Shown here one piece after another: positions 8,518 through 15,881 of a stretch of 60,445 nucleotides of DNA. Every line of letters begins with the position of its first letter. The first letter of the stretch is position 1. Below the pieces are notes generated by a model. The model worked only from the letters and a program-made list of their open reading frames with translations. It was not told the DNA's origin and made no database searches. The position numbers and the translations under genes are program-made. The stretch is taken from assembly GCA_031266665.1 (NCBI GenBank), contig JAISAO010000039.1, forward strand, positions 1 to 60,445. The letters are read 5' to 3'. The DNA comes from Propionibacteriaceae bacterium (lineage in GTDB: Bacteria; Actinomycetota; Actinomycetes; Propionibacteriales; Propionibacteriaceae).

Positions 8518-9741
8518 TCAGTCGGCCTGGTCGGCCGGAAGACCCTCCCCCGTCCCCGGGCGGAAGAGCAGCCGGCCGTCTTGGCGGACCACCCGTCCCC
8601 CCGGCACATCGGTCCCGGCCTGGCCCCGCCAGGCGGTGGCCAGACGCTCCACCGCCTGGACCTGGGCCAAGCCGGCCTCGGACCCTTGGCGGCGCAACCA
8701 GGCCAGGATCACCCGTCCTCGCAGGGCCGGCGCTAGGGCGGCCAGGCGGGCCGCCCCCAACCCGGGGCCGATGGCGACTTGGGCACTGGCCTCCTCGGCC
8801 AGGGCGTCGAGCAGGTCGGCGTCCCCCCGGGCCAGCTCGGCCGTCCGGGCCAGGGCCTGGGGCAAGCCGGGGCCGAGCGCGGCCTCCAGGGCGTCCAGGC
8901 CGTGGCGCAGCCGGACCCGGGTGTGGCGCGGGTCTTGGTTCATCGGGTCGAGCCACGGCGCCAACCCCCAGTCGCGGCAGGCCCGGACCGTCTGCTCCCG
9001 GCGCAGACCGAGCAGGGGCCGGACCAACCGGCCCAGCCGGGGCGGCATCCCGGCCAGTGATCGGACGCCGGAGCCCCGGGCCAGACCGAGCAGAACCGTT
9101 TCCGCCTGGTCGTCCAGGGTGTGGGCCACCAAGACCAACTCCGCTTGGTCCGACAGCAGGGCGTCGTAGCGCGCCCGCCGGGCGTCGGCCTCCAGGCCGT
9201 CCCCGGTCTCCACCACCCGCACCCGGGTGACCCGGGCGTCTAAGCCCAACCGCCGGGCCTGGTCCGCCGCCCGGCCGGCCGCGGCGGCCGAGCCCGCTTG
9301 CAAGCCGTGGTCGACGATGTGGACCCGGATGGCCGCCCCGGCCAGTGGGCCGGCGGGGCGCTCCAAAGTCCAAGGCGGCGACTGGTCGGACCCAGCACCA
9401 CCCCTTGCCGAGACGCCCGACCCGCCAGACCTGGCGGCGTCCTTTGGCCGAACTTTGATGACGGTCGCCTGTCGGCGCCCGGTGTCGGGCTGGGACGGCG
9501 GCTCGGGGGGGCGCTGGTGGTCGCCGGGGCCGGTCGGACTTGGCCCCTCGTACCCGGAACTCGGCGGCCTGAAGCCGGCGGCCCAGGCCAGGGCGGCCGT
9601 CAGGGCCAAGGAGTCCGGCCCGCCCGACAGGCCGACGGCGATCCGCTCCAACCCGGTCTCCCGCAAGGCGGCGGCGACCGCCTCCTCCACCGCCCGCACC
9701 AGGGCCAGGCAGTCCGGGCTGAGCCGCCGCCGGGCCATCAT
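8518..9741 (-). CDS. tilS: tRNA(Ile)-lysidine synthase TilS with insert
   Basis: A 407-residue TilS, which uses ATP to convert C34 of tRNA-Ile(CAU) to lysidine so that it reads AUA. The PP-loop SGGPDSLALTAAL, VHIVDHGLQ, DQAETVLLGLARGSG and the C-terminal GRLLFRPGTGEG region are typical. Between the PP-loop helix and VHIVDHG there is an extra stretch of about 65 residues, rich in Pro, Gly, Ser and Arg, that looks disordered. The ATG at 9741 overlaps the stop of the deaminase gene as ATGA, so the two are translationally coupled. Confidence 0.9.
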   Translation of the reverse strand: MMARRRLSPDCLALVRAVEEAVAAALRETGLERIAVGLSGGPDSLALTAALAWAAGFRPPSSGYEGPSPTGPGDHQRPPEPPSQPDTGRRQATVIKVRPKDAARSGGSGVSARGGAGSDQSPPWTLERPAGPLAGAAIRVHIVDHGLQAGSAAAAGRAADQARRLGLDARVTRVRVVETGDGLEADARRARYDALLSDQAELVLVAHTLDDQAETVLLGLARGSGVRSLAGMPPRLGRLVRPLLGLRREQTVRACRDWGLAPWLDPMNQDPRHTRVRLRHGLDALEAALGPGLPQALARTAELARGDADLLDALAEEASAQVAIGPGLGAARLAALAPALRGRVILAWLRRQGSEAGLAQVQAVERLATAWRGQAGTDVPGGRVVRQDGRLLFRPGTGEGLPADQAD

Positions 9742-10736
9742 CCGTCGGACGACGCGACGGCCGTCAGCTCGGCCAGCAGCTCGGCCCGACGTTGGGGCGA
9801 GACGAAGGCCGCCTCCAGGGAGTGGCGGCAAAGCCTCAGCACGGCCTCGTCGGACAGTCCCAGGGCGGCGCTGGCGGCCTCGAAGTTGTCACCGATGTAG
9901 CCCCCGAAGTAGGCCGGGTCGTCCGAGTTGACGGTCACCGCCAGCCCCCGGGCCAACATCGCGGCCAGCGGGTGCCGCTCCAAGGCGGCGACCGCTTGGA
10001 GGCGGACGTTGGACAGCGGGCAGACGGTCAGCGGCACCTGGTCACGGACCAGCCGCTCCACCAGGGCGTCGTCCTCCAAGGCCCTCAGGCCGTGGTCGAC
10101 CCGTTCCACGCCGAGACTGTCCAGGGCCTGCCAGATGTCGTGCGGCGGGGCCTCCTCGCCGGCGTGGGCCACCAGCCGCAGGCCCCGCTGGCGGGCCTGG
10201 GCGAAGACCGGGGCGAAGGCCTCGATCGGACCGACCTCGGCCGAGTCCAGGCCGACCCCCAGCAGGTCGCCGACCAGCGGCTGGACCGCCCCCCAGATCT
10301 CAGCGGCGGCCCCGGGCCCCAGGTCGCGCAAGAAGCACAGGATCAGACCGCCGCTCAGGCCGTGACGCTGGCGGGCGTCGTCCAAGGCGTCGGTCAACCC
10401 GGCGACGACCTCACGCGGGGCGACGCCGCGCGACCAGTGGGCCTGGGGGTCGAAGAACAACTCGGCGTGACGCACGCCGTCGCCCGCCGCCCGGTCGAGG
10501 TAGGCCCGGGCCAGGTCGAAGAAGTCGGCCCCGGTCCGCAACACCCCCATGACCTGGTAGTACAAATCGAGGAAAGACTGGAGATCACGGAATTGGTATA
10601 GCCGGAGCAACTCGGCCGGGTCGGCCCAGGGCAGGGTCAAGCCGTTGCGCCGGGCCAGGGCGAAGGCCAACTCGGGCTCCAGGGCGCCTTCGACGTGGAG
10701 GTGGAGTTCGGCTTTCGGCAGCGCGCGGTGGTCCAT
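9738..10736 (-). CDS. Adenine/adenosine deaminase family protein
   Basis: A 332-residue metal-dependent deaminase. HLHVEGAL supplies metal ligands, HAGEEA the catalytic pair, ERVDHGLRA another ligand histidine and VNSDDPAYFGGYIGDNF the terminal Asp. The last motif and the FRDLQSFLDLYYQ segment are those I associate with the adenine-deaminase branch of the ADA family, so adenine to hypoxanthine is the likely reaction; adenosine is the alternative. The ATG at 10736 lies 6 nt after TATGAT, a good leaderless start. It is coupled to tilS and upstream of hpt, so deamination would feed the phosphoribosyltransferase. Confidence 0.85.
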   Translation of the reverse strand: MDHRALPKAELHLHVEGALEPELAFALARRNGLTLPWADPAELLRLYQFRDLQSFLDLYYQVMGVLRTGADFFDLARAYLDRAAGDGVRHAELFFDPQAHWSRGVAPREVVAGLTDALDDARQRHGLSGGLILCFLRDLGPGAAAEIWGAVQPLVGDLLGVGLDSAEVGPIEAFAPVFAQARQRGLRLVAHAGEEAPPHDIWQALDSLGVERVDHGLRALEDDALVERLVRDQVPLTVCPLSNVRLQAVAALERHPLAAMLARGLAVTVNSDDPAYFGGYIGDNFEAASAALGLSDEAVLRLCRHSLEAAFVSPQRRAELLAELTAVASSDG

Positions 10737-10937
10737 CGACCAATCATACAAAGCGGCTTCGCCGTCCACTAGCCGAGACGCCGGGTAGGGTGCCGGTTTT
10801 GGTCCGCGCCGCCTCGGGCGGCGGTCTCCTCCGGGTCGTCGTGGCGCCATGGTCCTCACCCGGACTCCGCTCTTGCCCGCTCCGACGACCGGCTGCCGCT
10901 TACCTTTTGAGTGGCGGGGGCGAGCGGCGCGCGACTA

Positions 10938-10967
10938 TTGACGGTTCAACATCTGTAGTGTCAGGAT
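10938..10967 (+). promoter_or_regulatory. Probable promoter of toxin operon 1
   Basis: TTGACGGTTC (10938-10947) and, 18 nt after the TTGACG, CAGGAT form a plausible sigma-70-type promoter about 80 bp before the WXG100 start. The same TTGACGGTTC ... GTG-CA-G-TGAG arrangement precedes toxin operon 2 at 41527. Nothing else is evident in 10737-11044. Confidence 0.5.
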
Positions 10968-11044
10968 GAGAGCCGTGGGTATCTTCCCGCGGTCCGGGCC
11001 ACCCAACCCGGGCGTCTCCGTTACTTTATGAAAGAAGGTTCATC

Positions 11045-11320
11045 ATGGCTGATGTGGGCGGCGATCTGGCCACTTTGGGGCAGTTGAAGCGCGATCTGGA
11101 CGATTCGGCGGCCCGGGCCGAGCAGGTCAAGTCGACGCTCGACCGGTCGGTCGGGGCGGCTGTCTGGCGGGGTCCGAACGCCGACAATTTCCGGGCGGCC
11201 TGGCAGGATTTCTCGCCCACGTTCACCCGGTTGCAGCAGGCTTTGAACGACGCCTCGACCGATGTGCGCAACCAGCACAACAACCTGGCCGCCGCCGTCG
11301 GCTCCGGCGACACCATCTGA
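11045..11320 (+). CDS. WXG100 family protein (type VII secretion)
   Basis: A 91-residue all-helical protein with the central W-x-G turn (AAVWRGPNADNF, residues about 38-49) between two predicted helices: the size and shape of ESAT-6/CFP-10-like type VII secretion substrates, which pair as helical hairpins. The ATG follows AAGAAGG. It heads an operon with the partner and toxin genes and probably helps deliver the toxin. No type VII ATPase or core component is in the window, so the machinery must lie elsewhere. Confidence 0.85.
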   Translation: MADVGGDLATLGQLKRDLDDSAARAEQVKSTLDRSVGAAVWRGPNADNFRAAWQDFSPTFTRLQQALNDASTDVRNQHNNLAAAVGSGDTI

Positions 11321-11417
11321 CCCTGTTCGGACCCAGGCCCGCGCGGGCGCCCGTCGAGGGCTCGTCGAGGGCTCGCGCGAGCCTGGGTCTGGCGTGATCT
11401 TCGAGGGGGGTGATTTC

Positions 11418-11744
11418 GTGGGTTTGGTGTGGAAGGTCCAGATGGTGGACTACGAGGTGCCGAATCCGGAGTGGGAGCGGTTGGACGATTTGGCGCGGCT
11501 GGCCGACGGGGTCGCCCCGACCTTGTTCTGCGCGGTCGACACGGCGGACCGGTTGGGCCCGGACGCTTTGCGGGGCGGTCGGGCGGACGAGTTCCTCGCC
11601 CGGATGGCGATGTTGAAATCGTCGGCCGAGTTGACGGCCCGGGCGGCGGTGGACGAGATCCGGGCGGCCCGCGCCCGGACGCCCGAGACGCTGACCAGAC
11701 AACGCGAGGACTGGTACCAGGTCTGGGAACCGGACGAGGGGTAG
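11418..11744 (+). CDS. Small toxin-partner protein (VxNP type)
   Basis: A 108-residue, mainly helical protein with no database name I can recall. It has VPNP near the N-terminus, GGRADEF in the centre and a C-terminal DWYQVWEP. The partner in operon 2 shows the same landmarks (VSNP, GGQADS, paired tryptophans at the end) and the same place directly before the toxin. A chaperone or targeting role for the toxin, like the small helical partners of LXG effectors, is my inference. The GTG start at 11418 has GAGGGGGG upstream. Confidence 0.65.
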   Translation: MGLVWKVQMVDYEVPNPEWERLDDLARLADGVAPTLFCAVDTADRLGPDALRGGRADEFLARMAMLKSSAELTARAAVDEIRAARARTPETLTRQREDWYQVWEPDEG

Positions 11745-11752
11745 GGGCGGCC

Positions 11753-13726
11753 ATGGCGGAGGTGTCGATCAACATCGAGGTGTTGCGGGAGCTCATCCGT
11801 GGTTTGGAGTCGGCCAAGACCAATGGGTCGGGCGCGGCCACGGATTTGCTCAAGTACACCTCGGAGGCCGGGGTTGAGGTGTCGGGGTTGCGGCAGTGGG
11901 CCGGCGGGTCGGCTTACGAGCAGTTGGAGGATCTGATCGTCTGGTACAACCGGGCCTTGGCGATAGCGGAGGATTTGGCCGCGTCGACGCCGGGCTTCGG
12001 GGCCGGGACGCCGGTGGTGTTCGACGACTCGCTGGTGCCGGACACGAGTATGCGGGAGGTGGAGGCGGCGGTGGACCGGGTGATGGCCGCGCTGGGGAAT
12101 TGGAGCGGGCAACCGGGAGAGAGCCTCTACGTCATGACCGAGACCGGCGACGTCCCGCAGGTGATCCTGGACGAGTTGGCCGCGAACCGGTCGGACCCGT
12201 ATTTCGCCGCCCAATTGGCGCGGCGTCTGACCCCGGAGCGGCTGGCCGGCTTCCTGTGGGGTTTGAACTCCACCATCCAGCTCAAAGCCGACCAGCAGCG
12301 GTCCGGCCTGGAGGGCGCCGGCCCCGGCCTGACCCAGTTCGCGGTCCGCTACGACCAATTGCTGACCGACCTGGGCGACGTGTTGGGGCGGGACTCCCGG
12401 GCGACGGGCCGGCTGGCCGACCCGGACCTGGCCCGGCGGTGGGGCGAGGCCATCGGCGGGAAGGTCTCCACGGCCGGGGCCAACCTATTGTCGTTGGTGA
12501 TCGCCCGGGGAACCTGGTCGGTGGATTTCTTGTCGGCGGTCAAGAACTACGCCACCACCCGGCAGGAGGCCGACCCGGATCACGGGGCGGGCCTGTGGGG
12601 CCTGGGCCAAGACTATGGGGGCGAGGTGTTTGACCCCCGGTACGTCCTGATCGACCCGGCCAACCCGGACGACGTCCAGTTCAACCAGGTGACGAGCCCG
12701 TGGCCGGGCTTGTTCGCGGCCGCCGCGCGCACCCCCGAGGCCGTCGCCAACTGGTTCGCCGGCCCGGACCGGATAGAGGTGCCGCTGCCCGACGGCGGCT
12801 CGACCACGATCAACCGGCAGTTGTGGGACTTCATCCACACCGGCCTGGACGAGGCGGCGGCCACAGCGACCCTGCTGGCGGTCCTGTCCGTCGCCCAGGA
12901 CGACCCGCCAGAGCTGTGGCGGAGCAGGCTGCTGGACGACGTCGCCGCCCTGCCCCAGGCCCTGCAAGAGGAGTCCCGCCTGTGGGAGGAGACCAACCCG
13001 ACCTGGAAACGGGTCCTGCACCTGCTGGCGGACGTGGTGGGGATGTTCTTCGACCCGGTGGACGCGGCCCACGGCGTCTGGTACGCGGCCGAGGGCGACT
13101 GGGGCGACGCCGCCGGGTCGTTGCTGTCGGTCGTCCCGGCCCTGGGCATGTTCCCGGCCGGCCGGAAGATCATCAAAAACCTGAGACTGCTCGGGGCGGC
13201 CACCAGCCTCAAGGTCTGGCGGAACGTCAACGAGTTCATCCCCCCGGTCGAGGACTTCGTCAAAGCCGTCGAACTCGCCCCATACACCCCCGCCACGGGC
13301 CGCCGCCTGACCTACGACTCACTCCAACAACTGACCGCCATGTCGACCGTCAACCCCAATGCCAGCTTCGTCGTCCTCGGCTCCTACAGCGGCCCCGGCA
13401 AACCCGACTGGACCAGCTCCTACGAACAAATCGGCCACTACACCGGCGGCACCTACTTCAACATGGGCCAAGCCTACGACAAAATCCACACCGACCTGGT
13501 GACCGAGATCGGCGAGAAAGCCGCCGATAAGGAGATGTGGAGCATAAACCGTCAATTCCTCGACGACCAGATCAAACAAGGCAAACCCCTATACTTCACC
13601 GTCGACCCAGAAAAGATGCCGTCGGATTCAGGGACTGCCAGGGAATGGGCGTATATTCAAGATAGACTGGGAGGTAACGTGACCTTAGAAAAAATCGGTG
13701 ACTGTTGGGCGGTCGTGACTAAATGA
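11753..13726 (+). CDS. Polymorphic toxin 1, WXG-type scaffold
   Basis: A 657-residue modular protein. Residues about 1-95 are helical with a W-A-G turn (LRQWAGGSAYEQL). The middle (about 130-400) is a scaffold shared with toxin 2 (DPYFAAQLARRLTPERLAGF; ARGTWSVDFL). A hydrophobic pre-toxin-like segment (GDWGDAAGSLLSVVPALG) lies around 455. The last about 130 residues form the probable toxin: FVVLGSYSG, GGTYFNMGQAYDKI, NRQFLDDQIKQGKPLYF and a C-terminal GDCWAVVTK. I have seen this pattern at the ends of Rhs/LXG toxins but do not know its activity. The stop overlaps the first immunity gene as ATGA. Confidence 0.8.
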   Translation: MAEVSINIEVLRELIRGLESAKTNGSGAATDLLKYTSEAGVEVSGLRQWAGGSAYEQLEDLIVWYNRALAIAEDLAASTPGFGAGTPVVFDDSLVPDTSMREVEAAVDRVMAALGNWSGQPGESLYVMTETGDVPQVILDELAANRSDPYFAAQLARRLTPERLAGFLWGLNSTIQLKADQQRSGLEGAGPGLTQFAVRYDQLLTDLGDVLGRDSRATGRLADPDLARRWGEAIGGKVSTAGANLLSLVIARGTWSVDFLSAVKNYATTRQEADPDHGAGLWGLGQDYGGEVFDPRYVLIDPANPDDVQFNQVTSPWPGLFAAAARTPEAVANWFAGPDRIEVPLPDGGSTTINRQLWDFIHTGLDEAAATATLLAVLSVAQDDPPELWRSRLLDDVAALPQALQEESRLWEETNPTWKRVLHLLADVVGMFFDPVDAAHGVWYAAEGDWGDAAGSLLSVVPALGMFPAGRKIIKNLRLLGAATSLKVWRNVNEFIPPVEDFVKAVELAPYTPATGRRLTYDSLQQLTAMSTVNPNASFVVLGSYSGPGKPDWTSSYEQIGHYTGGTYFNMGQAYDKIHTDLVTEIGEKAADKEMWSINRQFLDDQIKQGKPLYFTVDPEKMPSDSGTAREWAYIQDRLGGNVTLEKIGDCWAVVTK

Positions 13727-14190
13727 CAGAAGATACGGCCCAGTCGAACGACGCGATTAAGGGTATCCGGGGATCTCTCGCCTACAACAACCTGGTCACG
13801 GCGTTGAATCGGGTCTTCGGCGAGCGTTGGGCGGAAAGACGGCTCTACCCGTATGGTACTTCCCACGATTTCGACATGATCATCGACATCGACGGCGAGC
13901 CCGGGGCCGCCTACGTCTGCGCCAGTCGCACGCACATGTCGGGCATGTGGTCGGCCGGACCCGGCGGGCGCATTTCCGTCGGCGTACCCGTCTCATATAT
14001 CCCCAATCCAGGATGGGTCGGTCCTGACGGTCGCCACCGCGACTGGATCAGAGACATGATCGGCACCGACGATGAGAAACGCGAGTACCGCTGGGGCGCG
14101 CTCGGCAAGGACGTGAACGACATCGTTGGTTTGCTGCGGATTCTGGAGCGCTACCTCGCCCAGCGCGGTGATTCTGAGAGCCAGTCGTGA
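13723..14190 (+). CDS. Immunity protein 1a (cognate candidate)
   Basis: A 155-residue protein starting on the ATGA overlap with toxin 1, so it is the likely cognate immunity protein. I do not recognise the family. Landmarks shared by all four ladder copies are IRGS-AY-NLV-ALNRVF, HDFDMIIDIDGEPGAAYV, HMSGMWSAGPGGRISVGV, PDGR-RDW and VGLLRILERYLAQR. It has no signal peptide or membrane segment, so it is cytoplasmic, as expected for neutralising a toxin delivered to or made in the cytosol. Confidence 0.75.
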   Translation: MTEDTAQSNDAIKGIRGSLAYNNLVTALNRVFGERWAERRLYPYGTSHDFDMIIDIDGEPGAAYVCASRTHMSGMWSAGPGGRISVGVPVSYIPNPGWVGPDGRHRDWIRDMIGTDDEKREYRWGALGKDVNDIVGLLRILERYLAQRGDSESQS

Positions 14191-14207
14191 TCCTCACGGG
14201 GCCGCCG

Positions 14208-14264
14208 GGAGACTATGCGGCCGTGGAGCGGACCGACGACTATTGCGCGGTCGTAACGAAATGA
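14208..14264 (+). pseudogene. Relic of toxin 1 tail (unit 2)
   Basis: Nineteen codons ending in TGA read GDYAAVERTDDYCAVVTK. They align with the toxin 1 C-terminus (GGNVTLEKIGDCWAVVTK) in the same position, directly before and overlapping the next immunity ATG. There is no start codon or upstream toxin body. It marks the left edge of ladder unit 2. Confidence 0.75.
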
Positions 14265-14728
14265 GCGCGGACTCCGACCAAGGGGCGAGCGCGGTCAGAG
14301 GCGTTCGCCAATCACCGGCCTACAAGAACCTGATGGAGGCTTTGAACCTTGTTTTCCCCGATCAGTGAGCGGAACGGGCGCTATACCCAGCCGGTAATCC
14401 TCACGATTTTCAGATGATCATCGACGTCTACGGGGAGCCCGGAGCGGCCTACGTGGGCGCCGTCAGAACCTACATGTCGGGCATGTGGTCGGCCGGACCC
14501 TACGGGCGCATTTCCGTCTCCGTCCCCGTCTCTTACGTCCCAAAGACTGAGGCAATCGGACCTGACGGCCGCCATAGGGAACCCGTCGATGACTTAGTCG
14601 GAACCGACGAAGAGAAGCATGCGTATCGCTGGGGCGCGCTCGACAAGGACGTGAACGACATCGTTGGTCTGCTGCGGATTCTGGAGCGCTACCTCGCCCA
14701 GCGCGGTGATTCTGAGAGCCAGTCGTGA
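14261..14728 (+). pseudogene. Immunity copy 1b, in-frame stop
   Basis: Homologue of immunity 1a with one in-frame TGA at 14366-14368 where the other copies encode Trp (ERWAER in copy 1a). Before it the frame reads MSADSDQGASAVRGV; after it AERALYPAGNPHDF continues uninterrupted to the normal C-terminus GDSESQS. The last part and the following intergenic bases are nearly identical to copy 1a, suggesting recent gene conversion or unequal crossing-over. It would give a 35-residue fragment unless the TGA is read through. Confidence 0.8.
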
Positions 14729-14748
14729 TCCTCACGGGGCCGCCGAGG

Positions 14749-14802
14749 GACGAGGCGACCTTGGGGCGAGCCTGCGAACATTGGGCGGCCGAGCCGCAAT
14801 GA
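14749..14802 (+). pseudogene. Relic of toxin 1 tail (unit 3)
   Basis: Eighteen codons ending in TGA read DEATLGRACEHWAAEPQ. The HWA and the place, with TGA overlapping the next immunity ATG, match the other tail relics. It is the most diverged of the set. Confidence 0.6.
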
Positions 14803-15266
14803 CTGAGAGCACAAACCCGTCGGCCGACGCGATTGATGGGATCCGAGGATCCATCGCCTACAGCAACCTGGTCGAAGCGTTAAACCGGGTCTTCACCAGA
14901 CGCTGGACGGAAAGACGACTCTACCCGGACGGCAGTTCCCATGATTTCGACATGCTCATCGACATAGACGGGGAACCCGGTGCCGCCTACGTCGGAGCTG
15001 ACCGCACACACATGTCTGGCATGTGGTCGGCCGGACCAGGCGGACGCATTTCCGTCGGCGTGCCCGTCTCCTACGTTCCCAAGTCAGGGTCGTTCGGGCC
15101 TGACGGTCGGTACCGCGACTGGGTCGAGGACATGGTCGGCACGCAGCAGGAGAGAGACCGTTACGAGTGGGGTGCTCCGGGTAAAGACGTCGATAAAATC
15201 GTGGGTTTACTGCGGATTCTGGAGCGCTACCTCGCCCAGCGCGATGGCCCGGATGACCATCCGTGA
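14799..15266 (+). CDS. Immunity protein paralogue 1c
   Basis: An intact 155-residue paralogue of immunity 1a, starting MTESTNPSADAIDG and keeping SSHDFDMLIDIDGEPGAAYV, HMSGMWSAGPGGRISV and VGLLRILERYLAQR. Differences from 1a are spread through the protein and include the stretch SFGPDGRYRDWVEDMVG, which it shares with copy 1d. Its ATG overlaps the preceding tail relic stop. It probably protects against related toxins made by other strains rather than toxin 1 itself (inference). Confidence 0.75.
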   Translation: MTESTNPSADAIDGIRGSIAYSNLVEALNRVFTRRWTERRLYPDGSSHDFDMLIDIDGEPGAAYVGADRTHMSGMWSAGPGGRISVGVPVSYVPKSGSFGPDGRYRDWVEDMVGTQQERDRYEWGAPGKDVDKIVGLLRILERYLAQRDGPDDHP

Positions 15267-15283
15267 TCCTCGCGGGGGCGTCG

Positions 15284-15340
15284 GGAAACAATGTGGCCTT
15301 GGATAAGGCCGACGACCATTGGGAGACCGAGACGAAATGA
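15284..15340 (+). pseudogene. Relic of toxin 1 tail (unit 4)
   Basis: Nineteen codons ending in TGA read GNNVALDKADDHWETETK, aligning with GGNVTLEKIGDCWAVVTK at the toxin 1 C-terminus. The TGA overlaps the ATG of immunity copy 1d. Confidence 0.75.
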
Positions 15341-15822
15341 CAGAGAACACTGGGCCAACGACCAACACGATTGAGGGAATCCGTGGGTCCCTCACCTACA
15401 AGAACATGGTCGAGGCACTAAACCGAGTCTTCAGCGAGCGCTGGACGGAGAGGACTATCTACCCCGACTCCAATCCCCACGATTTCGAGATGATCATCGA
15501 CGTCGACGGGGAGGCGGGGGCCGCGTACATTTGTGTCGGCCGGACGTACATGTCAGGCATGTGGTCGGCCGGACCCGGCGGGCGCATTTCTGTCGGCGTG
15601 CCCGTCTCCTATGTTCCCAAGTCAGGGTCGTTCGGGCCTGACGGTCGATACCGTGACTGGGTCGAGGACATGGTCGGCACGCAGCAGGAGAGAGACCGCT
15701 ACGAGTGGGGCGCGCTTGGCGAAGACGTCGACAAGATCGTTGGTCTGCTGCGGATACTGGAGCGCTACCTCGCCCAGCGCGGCAGCCTGAAGGGCCGGTT
15801 GTGGTCATTGCGGCGCCGCTAG
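15337..15822 (+). CDS. Immunity protein paralogue 1d
   Basis: An intact 161-residue paralogue starting MTENTGPTTNTIEG, with HDFEMIIDVDGEAGAAYI, YMSGMWSAGPGGRISVGV and an extended basic C-terminus. It shares a long nearly identical central block with copy 1c, again suggesting exchange between units. The toxin it recognises is unknown. Confidence 0.75.
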   Translation: MTENTGPTTNTIEGIRGSLTYKNMVEALNRVFSERWTERTIYPDSNPHDFEMIIDVDGEAGAAYICVGRTYMSGMWSAGPGGRISVGVPVSYVPKSGSFGPDGRYRDWVEDMVGTQQERDRYEWGALGEDVDKIVGLLRILERYLAQRGSLKGRLWSLRRR

Positions 15823-15823
15823 G

Positions 15824-15874
15824 GGTAATGTGACGCCGAAGCAGATAGACGACCACTGGGCGGTCGGGCCGAAA
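15824..15874 (+). pseudogene. Relic of toxin 1 tail, last unit without immunity gene
   Basis: Seventeen codons read GNVTPKQIDDHWAVGPK, the closest in spacing to the toxin 1 end (GGNVTLEKIGDCWAVVTK), but with no following stop or immunity gene. The ladder is cut here by the 3' end of dacB, which starts 7 bp later on the other strand. This relic shows that the ladder once had at least one more unit. Confidence 0.65.
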
Positions 15875-15881
15875 CCCGTCC

